A program made the position numbers and the translations under genes. Source: PGZG01 sp046292765 (lineage in GTDB: Bacteria; Pseudomonadota; Gammaproteobacteria; Pseudomonadales; Alcanivoracaceae). From it: a DNA stretch of 64,000 bases. Shown here one piece after another: positions 34,099-43,228 of this stretch. The stretch covers positions 186,001 to 250,000 of the forward strand of contig JBKBQA010000001.1 in assembly GCA_046292765.1 (NCBI GenBank). The letters run 5' to 3'. The stretch's first letter is position 1, and every line of letters starts with the position of its first letter. The notes beneath the pieces are model-generated. The model ran no database searches and was not told the origin of the DNA. It worked only from the letters and a program-made list of their open reading frames with translations.

Positions 34099-34830
34099 TC
34101 ACTGATTTGACGATGCATAAGCTTTTGCCAGCTCTACCCAGTCCCCATCACTCGCGATCGCCTTGCCATGCCTTGTGGACTCTTTCGCCAGCGAGCGTTG
34201 CAGCCGCGCCATATTTCCCTGCTTCCATTCTCCGTCGCCACGCACCGCACACTTGTCAAAATCAATTACCCACACCTTGCCGCTGTCATCGAGCAGGATG
34301 TTGTGGATATTGAGATCGGTGTGATCAATGCCGGCATCGTGAAAGCGGCGAATGGTGGCGCCAATATCGCGCCAGCCTGTTTTCGCAAGCGGCGACTGCA
34401 GCAGCAGATCCATCAGGCTGCGGGCGCCGGGGATTCGTTCGATGATAATGTCCGCACCATACCCCGGCCCCCGTCGAACCCGGTGCGCAGCCACGGGCAC
34501 CGGCACCGGCAGACCATCGCGATGCATGCGGTGGAGCAGGGTAAACTCCTGCATGGCGCGTGACTGTTCAGTGCGCCAGCCAAGGTAGGTGTCCTTCACC
34601 AGTTTTCCGAACAGGCCACCACGGCGGTAATGGCGCAGCACCAGTTCGCGCTCGTCGTCGCGGACAAACCAGGTGATGCCGCGGCCGGTGGCGGTGCCGG
34701 TGACTGCATTGCGCTGTTGCCAATAGGCAGGCTCAAAAATATCCACGGACAAGACCGACAGGAGCGCAGGGTCGAACCAGCCGGTGTGGCCCTGCTGACT
34801 GATCTCGACAATACCTTCCGGGCGCATCAT
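34099..34830 (-). CDS. kdkA: 3-deoxy-D-manno-octulosonic acid (Kdo) kinase
   Basis: A 243-residue WaaP/KdkA-type kinase that phosphorylates Kdo in the LPS inner core. Kinase-like motifs are the catalytic loop HTDLNIHNILLDD (about 169-181, Asp and Asn) and VIDFDKC (metal Asp). ITWFVRDDERELVLRHYRRG supplies the glycine/lysine region. The ATG at 34830 overlaps the stop of the upstream acyltransferase (ATGA), so the two lipid A/core genes are one operon. It is read back towards the hipBA island, whose right boundary it marks. Confidence 0.9.
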   Translation of the reverse strand: MMRPEGIVEISQQGHTGWFDPALLSVLSVDIFEPAYWQQRNAVTGTATGRGITWFVRDDERELVLRHYRRGGLFGKLVKDTYLGWRTEQSRAMQEFTLLHRMHRDGLPVPVPVAAHRVRRGPGYGADIIIERIPGARSLMDLLLQSPLAKTGWRDIGATIRRFHDAGIDHTDLNIHNILLDDSGKVWVIDFDKCAVRGDGEWKQGNMARLQRSLAKESTRHGKAIASDGDWVELAKAYASSNQ

Positions 34831-35735
34831 TTGTAGGGGTTCTTGCCGTCGGGCTGGTTTTTGAAGCGACGGTGCACCCAGAGGTACTGCTCCGGCGCCT
34901 TGCGCACATAATGCTCGATGACGCTGTTGATGCGGGTGCAGTCGGCCACATCGTCGCCGCTCGGGAAGTTGTCCCAGATGGGACCAAACTCGATCCGGTA
35001 CTGGCCGCCGGGCAGGCGATAATGGGCCACCGGCACCACTACGGCGCCACTCATGCGGACAATGCGCGAGGTGGCGGTAATGGTGGCGGCGGGCACGCCG
35101 AAGAAAGGCGCAAACACGGCGTGCTTCATGCCGTAGTCCTGATCCGGCGCATACCAGACGGCGCGTCCGGCTTTCAGGTGGCGCACCAGACTGCGCAGGT
35201 CATCGCGATCAATGTAGTGCTCCACTTCGCTGCGACCCTGCTTGATCAGCCAGTCCAGCACCCGGTTCTTGTTGGGTTTGTAGACCACGCTAAAGGGGCG
35301 CACCTTGCCGAGCAAACGGCTGCCCACATCAATGGTATTGAAGTGCATGCCGAGCATCAGCACGCCCTTGCCTTCGGCGAGCGGGGCTTCAAGATGTTCG
35401 CGGCCAACAATGTCGAGACGTTTGCCAAGATCAATGCGCTGGTTGCAGAAGGCACCGGCCATTTCCGTCAGGGCTTCGCCGGTACTCACCATGATCTGGT
35501 GGGCCAGCGCTTGCTGTGCCTCCGCGTCCAGCTCGGGAAAACACAGGCGCACATTGGTCTGGGCAACCCGTCGGCGAGAGCCGGCCACATACCAGGACAG
35601 TCGGCCGATGCCACGACCCATGGCAAGCAACAAATTCCAGGGCAGCTGACCCATCAGCCAGAACAGACTGACGCCGAGCCAGGTGGGCCACCAGACGGGA
35701 TGAGCGAGAGATTCCGGACGTTTGCGTTTGCTCAT
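34827..35735 (-). CDS. lpxL: Lipid A lauroyl/myristoyl acyltransferase (LpxL/HtrB family)
   Basis: A 302-residue late acyltransferase of lipid A synthesis at the inner membrane. One N-terminal membrane anchor (WLGVSLFWLMGQLPWNLLLA) is followed by the catalytic HxxxxD motif in LMLGMHFNTIDVG and the conserved YAPDQDYG segment. The ATG at 35735 has AGGGG upstream. LpxL versus LpxM cannot be separated by eye. It is divergent from waaA with about 110 bases between the starts, which must hold both promoters. Confidence 0.9.
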   Translation of the reverse strand: MSKRKRPESLAHPVWWPTWLGVSLFWLMGQLPWNLLLAMGRGIGRLSWYVAGSRRRVAQTNVRLCFPELDAEAQQALAHQIMVSTGEALTEMAGAFCNQRIDLGKRLDIVGREHLEAPLAEGKGVLMLGMHFNTIDVGSRLLGKVRPFSVVYKPNKNRVLDWLIKQGRSEVEHYIDRDDLRSLVRHLKAGRAVWYAPDQDYGMKHAVFAPFFGVPAATITATSRIVRMSGAVVVPVAHYRLPGGQYRIEFGPIWDNFPSGDDVADCTRINSVIEHYVRKAPEQYLWVHRRFKNQPDGKNPYK

Positions 35736-35846
35736 GATGGCCCCTTGTCAGCAGGGCAAAAGTCTACTGGCTCAGCTGGGGCCTTGCCAGCGCGGGGCCG
35801 GCGCGGCTTCGTGCTACCATGCCCGCGCGTGACAACGGGGATGGTA

Positions 35847-37118
35847 ATGCGACTGCTCTATACGCTCTTGTGGTGGCTGCTGATGCCGCTGATGTTTGTG
35901 CGCCTGTGGTGGTTGGGCGCCCGTGCGCCAGCTTATCGCGGTCGCTGGCGCGAGCGCATGGGTTATGGCTACCAGCAGCGTCTGTCGGAATGTGTTTGGG
36001 TGCATGCGGTGTCGGTGGGGGAAACGCTGGCGGCGGCACCGATGATCGAGGCGTTGTTGCAACGCTATCCGGACATGCCACTGGTGGTCACCACCACCAC
36101 GCCGACCGGCTCGGAGCGGGTGCAGGCGCTGTTTGCAGGTCGCGTTATTCATGTCTATTGGCCCTGGGATGCTCCGGGCCCGGTGCGTCGTTTCTGGCGC
36201 GCCTTCAATCCGAAGCTGGTGATCCTGTTGGAAACGGAGCTCTGGCCGAATCTGGTTGCCAATGCCCGGCGTCATCGGGTGCCGGTGGTGCTGGCCAACG
36301 GCCGGCTGTCGGCGCGCAGTCACCGCGGCTACTCGCGGTTGCGCGGCCTGATGCGGCCGATGCTGCAGAGTCTTGACGGACTGGCGGTGCAGACCGCCAT
36401 CGAAGGTGAGCGTTTTGTTGATCTGGGTGCCGACCCGGCGCGGGTTACGGTGACGGGCAACGTCAAGTTCGACATTGATCTGGATGACTCGCTGCGCGCC
36501 CGGGCGGCGGCCCTGCGTGAGCAGTTCCGCGGTCGGCCGGTGTGGATCGCAGCCAGCACCCATCCGGGCGAGGACGAGGTGGTGCTGGCGGCTCACCAGC
36601 AGTTGCGCAAGCGACATGGCGAAGCGCTGCTGGTGCTGGTGCCCCGCCATCAGGAGCGCTTCGATCAGGTGGCCGCACAGGTCACAGGCTGTGGCGAAAC
36701 ACTGGCGCGGCGCAGCCGGCAGGATTCGGTAGGCGCGCAAACTTCGGTCTATCTGGCCGATACCATGGGTGAGTTGCTGATGTTGTACGGCGCCGCTGAT
36801 ATCGCCTTTGTGGGTGGCTCGCTGGTGCCGGTGGGCGGGCATAACCTGCTGGAGCCGGCGTTGTGGGCCAAGCCTGTTATTACAGGCCCGGTGCTGCACA
36901 ATTTCAGTCTGATTTCAGACCTGCTCGGCGCGGCCGGTGCGCATCGTCTGGTGCAGAACAGTGACGAGCTGGCGGCGCTGCTGGATACGCTGTTCAGTCA
37001 TCCGGACCAGTGCCGGCAGATGGGAGAGCGGGCTGCTCAGGTAGTGGAGCAGCATCGCGGTGCGTTGGCCTCGCTGTTGACCATGCTGGCGCGGCACTGG
37101 CCGCGCCAGGCTCAGTGA
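35847..37118 (+). CDS. waaA: 3-deoxy-D-manno-octulosonic acid transferase (Kdo transferase)
   Basis: A 423-residue WaaA/KdtA that adds Kdo to lipid IVA at the inner membrane. The N-terminal membrane helix (LLYTLLWWLLMPLMFVRLWW) and YRGRWRERMGY are as in E. coli KdtA. WVHAVSVGETLAAAP and TTTTPTGSERV are the acceptor-side motifs, and FVGGSLVPVGGHNLLEPALW the donor-side motif. Candidate starts are ATG 35841 and 35847; the latter is better placed behind the GGGGATGG stretch and aligns with the E. coli start. The stop overlaps the tolC stop on the other strand. Confidence 0.94.
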   Translation: MRLLYTLLWWLLMPLMFVRLWWLGARAPAYRGRWRERMGYGYQQRLSECVWVHAVSVGETLAAAPMIEALLQRYPDMPLVVTTTTPTGSERVQALFAGRVIHVYWPWDAPGPVRRFWRAFNPKLVILLETELWPNLVANARRHRVPVVLANGRLSARSHRGYSRLRGLMRPMLQSLDGLAVQTAIEGERFVDLGADPARVTVTGNVKFDIDLDDSLRARAAALREQFRGRPVWIAASTHPGEDEVVLAAHQQLRKRHGEALLVLVPRHQERFDQVAAQVTGCGETLARRSRQDSVGAQTSVYLADTMGELLMLYGAADIAFVGGSLVPVGGHNLLEPALWAKPVITGPVLHNFSLISDLLGAAGAHRLVQNSDELAALLDTLFSHPDQCRQMGERAAQVVEQHRGALASLLTMLARHWPRQAQ

Positions 37119-38476
37119 CCGAGATCGACGGTGACCTCCGGGGTCAGCCAGCCGTTGATCAGATCAATATCTTCACTGGACAGGTCGCCGGCGGCGGCCT
37201 GAAGGCGCAGGCTGACGACAATATAGTCGTAGCGTGCCGCCGAATAGTCGCGCTGGTTGGCGTACAGGTTGCGTTGCGCTGTCAGCACATCGACCACGTT
37301 ACGAGTGCCGACTTCATAGCCGGATTCGGTGGCCCGCAGGGCGGATTCCGCCGAGCGCAGGGCCTGTTTGCGGGCCATTACGTTCTGCGCTGAGGCGGTC
37401 ACCTGACGCGCCAGTGACTGGGCGCCCTGACCGACATCCCGCCACACCAGCCGATAGATCTCCTCTGCCGCCTGGTAGCGATAGCTCGCTTCCTTGCGCT
37501 GGCTGTTCAGGCCACCACCGGCGAACAGCGGAATGGAGGCTTCGATGCCGATGCTCTTGCCGTCGTAACCGAGAAACTGGGTTGAGTTCGGTGGTGGGGC
37601 CACATTGGCGTTAGAGAACTCGACCTGTTCGTAGCGGCCGACCAGATTGACGCTCGGCAGCTGCGCCGAGGTGCGCTGACGGGCCACTGCCTTGGCGGCA
37701 TCGGCTTCGTAGCGACTGGCCAGCAACTGCGGATTGTTGCTGCGTGCCCGCTCCATCCAGTGGGACGGCTGGGCCGGCTCAGGGCCGCTCATCGGCAGCT
37801 CTTCGCGCAGGCCGGCGAGCTTTTCCCAGGCGCGGCCGGTGAGGGCCTCAAGCTGGTCGCGGGAAATCTCGAAATCGGCCTCGGCGACGATCAGGCTCAC
37901 CCGGGACAGGTCGTAGACGGCCTTCGCCTCCTCGACATCGGTCACCGGCACCAGGCCGACATCGAACCGCTCCTGGGTTTGCTCCAGCTGCCGGCTTAGC
38001 GCCCTTTCTTCGGCACGGGCGGTTTGCAGGTCTTCCCAGCGACGCAATACATCCAGATAACGCTCGGTGGTACGCAGCAGAAAATTCTGTCGTGCTTCCT
38101 CGAAGCGGGCTTCGCCGGCGTTACTGAGTGCCTTGCCCTGTCCGCGGCTGTGCCAGGCATCCGGGCGAAATAGCGGCTGTACCAGTGTCAGCGCTGCCAC
38201 TTCATTAGTGAAACGCAGCTCATCGAGCAGAGGGTCATCGTATTCCCGGTAGTTGCGCGACAGGGAGTAACTCGCCACCACATTCGGCATCAATGCCGCC
38301 CGACCCTGAGTGGCCAGTTCATGATCAGCCTGCAGGGTGCGCTGGGCGGCTGACCATTCCGGGTCGGCACCGATGGCCGCATTGAGGATATCCGTCAGAT
38401 CCGCTGTATCCGCGCCGACCGGAGACAGGATGGCGGCCGATAGCAGCGCGGCGGCGAGGCGTGAAGCAATACGCAT
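37112..38476 (-). CDS. tolC: TolC-family outer membrane efflux channel
   Basis: A 454-residue TolC-type outer membrane factor. A signal peptide (MRIASRLAAALLSAAILSPV, cleavage near GADT) is followed by two long OEP repeats (about 30-230 and 240-430) with helical hairpin sequences such as TRNVVDVLTAQRNLYANQRD. The trimer forms the exit duct for type I secretion and RND efflux. The ATG at 38476 is chosen because it has AGAGGACT upstream and starts a signal peptide; the frame is open 27 codons further. It is convergent with waaA (7-base overlap) and divergent from thiC, as in Pseudomonas. Confidence 0.93.
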   Translation of the reverse strand: MRIASRLAAALLSAAILSPVGADTADLTDILNAAIGADPEWSAAQRTLQADHELATQGRAALMPNVVASYSLSRNYREYDDPLLDELRFTNEVAALTLVQPLFRPDAWHSRGQGKALSNAGEARFEEARQNFLLRTTERYLDVLRRWEDLQTARAEERALSRQLEQTQERFDVGLVPVTDVEEAKAVYDLSRVSLIVAEADFEISRDQLEALTGRAWEKLAGLREELPMSGPEPAQPSHWMERARSNNPQLLASRYEADAAKAVARQRTSAQLPSVNLVGRYEQVEFSNANVAPPPNSTQFLGYDGKSIGIEASIPLFAGGGLNSQRKEASYRYQAAEEIYRLVWRDVGQGAQSLARQVTASAQNVMARKQALRSAESALRATESGYEVGTRNVVDVLTAQRNLYANQRDYSAARYDYIVVSLRLQAAAGDLSSEDIDLINGWLTPEVTVDLGH

Positions 38477-38665
38477 GGCGAGTCCTCTGAGGATCGATGG
38501 CGGACATGGTAATGGAAACCGAAGGGGATGACATTGTCGCTCCCGGACGGTTCCCAAACCCGCACTAAGACTGCGGTTTTACAGGATTTTTCATCGCTGT
38601 TACGTGATCAGGGGCTGGCGTATAGTGATCGACCCTGACTGTTGCCCAGATACCGGAGAATCGCC

Positions 38666-40543
38666 GTGCCGGACGATCACGCCCAACCCACGCCCGCAGC
38701 CCTGAATGCGATCGACGAAGCCTGCCAGCCGATTGCCGGCTCCGAAAAAATCCACATCATCGGCAGCCGCCCGGACATCCGGGTGCCGATGCGGCAAATT
38801 CGCCAGTCGCCGACGCCGCTTGCCAACGGTGAGTTCGAACAGAATCCCCCGATAGCCGTCTATGACACCTCCGGTCCCTATACCGATGGTGCAGTACAGA
38901 TTGATGTGCGCGAGGGGCTGGCACCGGTGCGTGCCGGCTGGATCGACGAGCGTGCTGACACCGAGGTACTGGCCGGGTTGTCGAGCGAATTCGGCCGCCG
39001 TCGTGAACAGGATCCGATGACTGCCGGCCTGCGTTTTGCTGCCACGCGCAAGCCGCGCCGAGCCAAAGCCGGCGCCAATGTGTCGCAGATGCACTACGCC
39101 CGCCGTGGCATTATCACGCCGGAGATGGAATACATCGCCATCCGCGAGAACCAGAATCTCGCTGCCGCCCGCGCCGCTGGTCTGCCGGTAAACCAGCATC
39201 CCGGCCATTCCTTCGGTGCCGCTATTCCCGCCGAGATCACGCCGGAGTTTGTGCGTGATGAAGTGGCCCGGGGTCGGGCGGTGATTCCTGCCAACATTAA
39301 CCACCCGGAAATCGAGCCGATGATCATCGGCCGCAATTTCCTCACCAAGATCAATGCCAATATCGGCAACTCGGCGGTGACTTCCTCCATCGAGGAAGAA
39401 GTGGCCAAGATGACCTGGTCGATCCGTTGGGGTGGTGACACCGTGATGGATCTCTCCACTGGCAAGCACATTCACGAAACCCGCGAATGGATCTTGCGCA
39501 ACTCGCCAGCACCCATCGGCACAGTGCCGATTTATCAGGCGCTGGAAAAAGTAAACGGTGTGGCAGAAGACCTGACCTGGGAAATTTTCCGCGATACCCT
39601 GATTGAGCAGGCCGAGCAAGGCGTAGATTACTTCACCATTCATGCCGGCGTGTTGCTGCGCTATGTGCCGATGACGGCAAAGCGTGTTACCGGCATTGTT
39701 TCACGTGGTGGTTCGATTCTGGCGAAGTGGTGTCTTGCTCATCACAAGGAAAATTTCCTTTACACCCATTTCGAAGATATCTGCGAAATCATGAAGGCCT
39801 ACGACGTCACCTTCTCGCTTGGTGATGGCTTGCGCCCCGGCTCGATTGCCGACGCCAACGACGAAGCCCAGTTTGCCGAGTTGCGTACCCTGGGTGAGCT
39901 GACCAAGATTGCCTGGAAGCACGATGTGCAGGTGATGATCGAAGGCCCCGGTCATGTGCCCATGCACATGATCAAGCAGAATATGGAAGAGCAGTTGAAG
40001 TGGTGTGACGAAGCACCGTTCTACACGCTGGGGCCGCTCACCATCGATATTTCGCCGGGCTACGACCATATCGCCTCGGCCATTGGCGCCGCCATGATCG
40101 GCTGGTACGGCACCGCCATGCTTTGCTATGTAACGCCGAAAGAGCATCTTGGCCTGCCCAATCGGGATGATGTGAAGGAGGGCATCATTGCCTACAAGAT
40201 TGCCGCCCATGCAGCGGATCTGGCCAAGGGCCATCCCGGTGCCCAGCTGCGCGACAATGCGTTGTCGAAGGCGCGCTTTGAATTCCGCTGGGAAGACCAG
40301 TTCAACCTCGGTCTGGATCCGGATCGCGCCCGCGCCTTTCATGATGAAACCATGCCCAAGGACGCCCACAAGGTGGCGCATTTTTGCTCCATGTGCGGCC
40401 CCAAGTTCTGCTCCATGGAAATCACCCAACAGGTGCGGGATTACGCGGCAAAGCTGGAAGCAGATCAGGGCATGGCGGAAAAATCCGCTGAGTTCCGTCA
40501 GCATGGCAGCGAGATATACCATCCGGCCAAGCCTGATGCATAA
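38666..40543 (+). CDS. thiC: Phosphomethylpyrimidine synthase
   Basis: A 625-residue radical SAM enzyme converting aminoimidazole ribotide to HMP-phosphate in thiamine biosynthesis. The C-terminal 4Fe-4S motif CSMCGPKFC (about 575-583) is the ThiC-type CxxCx4C. Core blocks PIYQALEKVNG, LGDGLRPGS, EGPGHVPMH and DISPGYDHI are all intact. The start is GTG 38666 behind CCGGAGAA; a TTG at 38642 has no ribosome site. No TPP riboswitch is visible in the 180 bases upstream. It is the first gene of the nudF-DUF1249-cpdA-yqiA-parEC run, and nudF overlaps its end. Confidence 0.97.
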   Translation: MPDDHAQPTPAALNAIDEACQPIAGSEKIHIIGSRPDIRVPMRQIRQSPTPLANGEFEQNPPIAVYDTSGPYTDGAVQIDVREGLAPVRAGWIDERADTEVLAGLSSEFGRRREQDPMTAGLRFAATRKPRRAKAGANVSQMHYARRGIITPEMEYIAIRENQNLAAARAAGLPVNQHPGHSFGAAIPAEITPEFVRDEVARGRAVIPANINHPEIEPMIIGRNFLTKINANIGNSAVTSSIEEEVAKMTWSIRWGGDTVMDLSTGKHIHETREWILRNSPAPIGTVPIYQALEKVNGVAEDLTWEIFRDTLIEQAEQGVDYFTIHAGVLLRYVPMTAKRVTGIVSRGGSILAKWCLAHHKENFLYTHFEDICEIMKAYDVTFSLGDGLRPGSIADANDEAQFAELRTLGELTKIAWKHDVQVMIEGPGHVPMHMIKQNMEEQLKWCDEAPFYTLGPLTIDISPGYDHIASAIGAAMIGWYGTAMLCYVTPKEHLGLPNRDDVKEGIIAYKIAAHAADLAKGHPGAQLRDNALSKARFEFRWEDQFNLGLDPDRARAFHDETMPKDAHKVAHFCSMCGPKFCSMEITQQVRDYAAKLEADQGMAEKSAEFRQHGSEIYHPAKPDA

Positions 40544-41153
40544 ACCGGAATTCTCCGCTGCCGATGTGGAGATCGTTGAGCGGGAGACACCCTTTCAGGG
40601 ATTTTTTCGCGTCGACCGACTGCATCTGCGCCATCGCCTGTATCGTGGTGGTTGGAGCCCGCTGCTGAAGCGCGAGCTGTTCATGCGTCGTGATGCCGCC
40701 GCAGCCTTGCCCTACGATCCCCGGCGCGGAGAGATTTTGCTGGTGGAACAGTTTCGTGTCGGCGCGCTGGAGTGGCGCGAGTCGCCCTGGTGTCTGGAGA
40801 TGATTGCCGGCATCGCCGACAAGGACGGCGAGAGTGCCGAAGATCTGATTCGTCGCGAAGCGGTGGAAGAGGCTGGCGTTCGTCTTGGCGAGATGGAACA
40901 GATCGCCCACTACATGCCAAGCCCCGGCGGCAGCAACGAGAGATTGCGGATATTTGTCGCCCGCGCTGATCTGGCCGGCGCTGGCGGTGTGTTCGGCCAT
41001 CAGGGTGAAGGTGAGGATATTCGCGCGTTCACGCTGCCGGTGGGTGAGATCGCCGCGTTGCTGGCGTCCGGCCGGGTAGACAATGCGGCGTCAATTATTG
41101 CCTTGCAGTGGATGCTACTGCACAGCTCGACGCTCGACGCAAGATGGCGCTGA
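40536..41153 (+). CDS. nudF: ADP-ribose pyrophosphatase (Nudix)
   Basis: A 205-residue Nudix hydrolase cleaving ADP-ribose to AMP and ribose-5-phosphate. The Nudix box spans GIADKDGESAEDLIRREAVE EAGV (about 89-112), with the family's PSPGGSNE segment about 16 residues beyond it, a hallmark of ADP-ribose pyrophosphatases. The ATG at 40536 overlaps thiC by 8 bases; longer upstream frames lie inside thiC. It sits in the conserved thiC-nudF-DUF1249-cpdA order. Confidence 0.93.
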   Translation: MHKPEFSAADVEIVERETPFQGFFRVDRLHLRHRLYRGGWSPLLKRELFMRRDAAAALPYDPRRGEILLVEQFRVGALEWRESPWCLEMIAGIADKDGESAEDLIRREAVEEAGVRLGEMEQIAHYMPSPGGSNERLRIFVARADLAGAGGVFGHQGEGEDIRAFTLPVGEIAALLASGRVDNAASIIALQWMLLHSSTLDARWR

Positions 41154-41180
41154 TCACCCCTCTGTGCTTATAGTCGAACC

Positions 41181-41654
41181 ATGAGTGAGCCCTGGATCGC
41201 CCGCAAGCGTTATCGCGTCGACCTGCCCGAGCTGATCAGCCAGGGTGAGGAGAACTATGCGCGCCTGATGGGGCTGATGCGGGCACTCGGTGACGACGAC
41301 CATGTGCGGCTGGTGGTGGACGAAACCGGCGAGCGGGTGCTGGACGTGAAGGTGCTGGAGCGCTGTCGTTACACCACCGAGCTCAGTCTGCAGCAGGACA
41401 CTCTGCATGCACTGCTGCCGGGGCCGTCACTGACGGTGCGGCTCTATCACGACGCACGGCTGGCGGAAGTTACCGCCGCTGATCAGTTCCGGCGGGTCGC
41501 GGCGCGGCACGACTACCCCAATCCGTCCATGCACCAGCCAAATGAGAAGCAGCAGTGGAACCGCTTTCTCGGCGAGTGGCTGCGCCATGTCAGGGCCCAC
41601 GGCCGGATTAGTCCGGAGGCGTGGCGTGAGCGGGTTCGCGTCGGCAACGTCTGA
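41181..41654 (+). CDS. yqiB: DUF1249 family protein (YqiB-like)
   Basis: A 157-residue cytoplasmic protein starting MSEPWIARKRYRVDLPELIS, with the family blocks ENYARLMGL, LTVRLYHDARLAEV and HQPNEKQQWNRFLGEWL. DUF1249 proteins have no established function but are almost always found between nudF and cpdA, as here, hinting at a role linked to cyclic-nucleotide or nucleotide metabolism. Confidence 0.9.
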   Translation: MSEPWIARKRYRVDLPELISQGEENYARLMGLMRALGDDDHVRLVVDETGERVLDVKVLERCRYTTELSLQQDTLHALLPGPSLTVRLYHDARLAEVTAADQFRRVAARHDYPNPSMHQPNEKQQWNRFLGEWLRHVRAHGRISPEAWRERVRVGNV

Positions 41655-41715
41655 CGCTGGCATTAAATCCTCCCTTTGGTTATAAGTGCTACATCCGCTG
41701 GAGGGAGCGCAGGCA

Positions 41716-42525
41716 TTGAGCAAGGCAGGAGCAGGACCGCTTCGGGTGGTGCAGGTTTCGGACTGCCACCTGTTTGCAAGCACGGAAGGCAAGCTGCTGG
41801 GTCTGAATACCCAGTTCAGTCTCGACAGGGTGCTGGAGCTTATCCGCGCCGAACAACCCCGTATGGATTTGATTCTTGCCACCGGCGACCTGTCCCAGGA
41901 CGCCTCGCTGGACGCGTACACCCGTCTTGATACGGCGCTCAGCGATTTCGGTGTGCCAACCTACTGGATCGAAGGCAATCACGACAAGCCCGCGCCGATG
42001 CTGGAGGCACTGGAGGGGCATCAGGCGATCATGGGGCCCTGCATCATCGAACAGGGCAACTGGACCATCGTCATGCTCGACTCCACCATCCCCGGCGAGG
42101 TACCCGGCGAGCTCTACGATGACGATATCAAGTTCCTCGACCGCTCGCTGAGAAATGCCGCTGGCCAGCACATCATGGTCTGCCTGCACCATCACCCGAT
42201 CCCGATGGGCTGCAAGTGGCTGGATACCCAGGTAGTGGCCAGCGCGGATCGCTTCTTCGAGGTGATCGACCGTCACGAGCGGGTGCGTGTGGTGATCTGG
42301 GGGCACGTGCACCAGGAGTACAACGGTGAGCGCAGGGGCGTGAAGCTCTATTCGGTACCGTCCACCTGTGTCCAGTTCAAGCCCTTCAGTGACGACTTCG
42401 CTGTCGACAAGCTCCCGCCCGGTTACCGCTGGTTCGACCTCTACCCGGATGGCCGCATCGACACCGCCGTGTCCCGCGTTCAGGGCATCGAGTTCGAAGT
42501 GGACATGTCGGTCAAAGGCTACTAG
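41716..42525 (+). CDS. cpdA: 3',5'-cyclic-AMP phosphodiesterase
   Basis: A 269-residue calcineurin-type metallophosphoesterase that hydrolyses cAMP. All five metal-ligand blocks are visible: VSDCHL, ATGDLSQD, IEGNHDKP, CLHHHPIP and WGHVHQE. The start is taken as TTG 41716, which has GGAGGGAG at 41701-41708. A GTG at 41686 is in frame but would place the ribosome site inside the gene. It would set cAMP levels for CRP/Vfr-type regulation. Confidence 0.93.
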   Translation: MSKAGAGPLRVVQVSDCHLFASTEGKLLGLNTQFSLDRVLELIRAEQPRMDLILATGDLSQDASLDAYTRLDTALSDFGVPTYWIEGNHDKPAPMLEALEGHQAIMGPCIIEQGNWTIVMLDSTIPGEVPGELYDDDIKFLDRSLRNAAGQHIMVCLHHHPIPMGCKWLDTQVVASADRFFEVIDRHERVRVVIWGHVHQEYNGERRGVKLYSVPSTCVQFKPFSDDFAVDKLPPGYRWFDLYPDGRIDTAVSRVQGIEFEVDMSVKGY

Positions 42526-42546
42526 CCCGCCCCCGGGGTGCCAGGA

Positions 42547-42572
42547 TCGCAGCAGCGACAATGCTGCTGCGA
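42547..42572 (+). terminator. Hairpin after cpdA
   Basis: Perfect 10-bp stem TCGCAGCAGC / GCTGCTGCGA with a GACAAT loop, 21 bases after the cpdA stop. No T tract follows, so it may act as an mRNA-stabilising hairpin rather than a true terminator; the next gene starts 75 bases on. Confidence 0.5.
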
Positions 42573-42646
42573 AGCGATACCCGATCAGAGCCCCCATCGC
42601 GCCACAATTGGCGCTCCCACCATTCCACAGCGAGAACGGTGACCCC

Positions 42647-43225
42647 ATGACATCCCTGCTCTATATCCATGGCTTCAACAGTTCGCCGCAATCTCTCAAG
42701 GCGCGCCTGCTGGTGGACTACTTTGCCCGTCATGGCGCAGCCAGTCGGCTGATCGTGCCAGCCCTGCCGCCAGCGCCGCAGCAAGCAATGGCCGTGCTGG
42801 AGCGCGAAATTGCCGCCGCCGGCCCCGTGGCCCTGATCGGCTCGTCGCTGGGTGGCTTCTATGCCACCTGGCTGGCAGAGCACCATGGTCTGCGGGCGGT
42901 GCTGATCAATCCGGCGGTGCGTCCCTGGCGTCTGCTCGGCCAGCATCAAGGCGAGCTGGCCAACTACCACACTGGCGACCGCCATACCCTTGAGCCGGGC
43001 TGGGCCGACGAACTGCGCCACTACGAGGTGGCCGATCTGCGCACACCGGAGAAGCTGCTGGCCATGCTGCAGACCGGCGACGAGACCCTGAACTGGCGTG
43101 ACGCCTGGGACTACTATGCAGATTGCCACCTGTACCGGACGCTGGGCGGCAGTCACGGCTTTGATGACTTTGATGCGGTGATTCCGTTAGTGTTGCGGTT
43201 TTCCGGTATCTCTCTGACTGAGTAA
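42647..43225 (+). CDS. yqiA: YqiA-family esterase
   Basis: A 192-residue alpha/beta-hydrolase of the UPF0227/YqiA family. IHGFNSSPQSLK forms the oxyanion region, GSSLGGFYA carries the nucleophile Ser (about 67), and the C-terminal GGSHGFDDF carries the catalytic His (about 172). E. coli YqiA has esterase activity on short-chain esters. The ATG at 42647 is the first start that gives the canonical MTSLLYIHGF beginning. It ends 3 bases before parE. Confidence 0.9.
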   Translation: MTSLLYIHGFNSSPQSLKARLLVDYFARHGAASRLIVPALPPAPQQAMAVLEREIAAAGPVALIGSSLGGFYATWLAEHHGLRAVLINPAVRPWRLLGQHQGELANYHTGDRHTLEPGWADELRHYEVADLRTPEKLLAMLQTGDETLNWRDAWDYYADCHLYRTLGGSHGFDDFDAVIPLVLRFSGISLTE

Positions 43226-43228
43226 TTC

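Noticed and set aside
34872..35840. Long open plus-strand frame (about 320 codons) continuous with waaA
   Set aside because: It is antisense to lpxL, whose acyltransferase motifs are clear. The waaA protein begins only at 35847, so the upstream part is a GC-driven artefact.
38477..38665. TPP riboswitch upstream of thiC
   Set aside because: The conserved CTGAGA and the paired ACC...GGT core of the thi box are not present in this interval.
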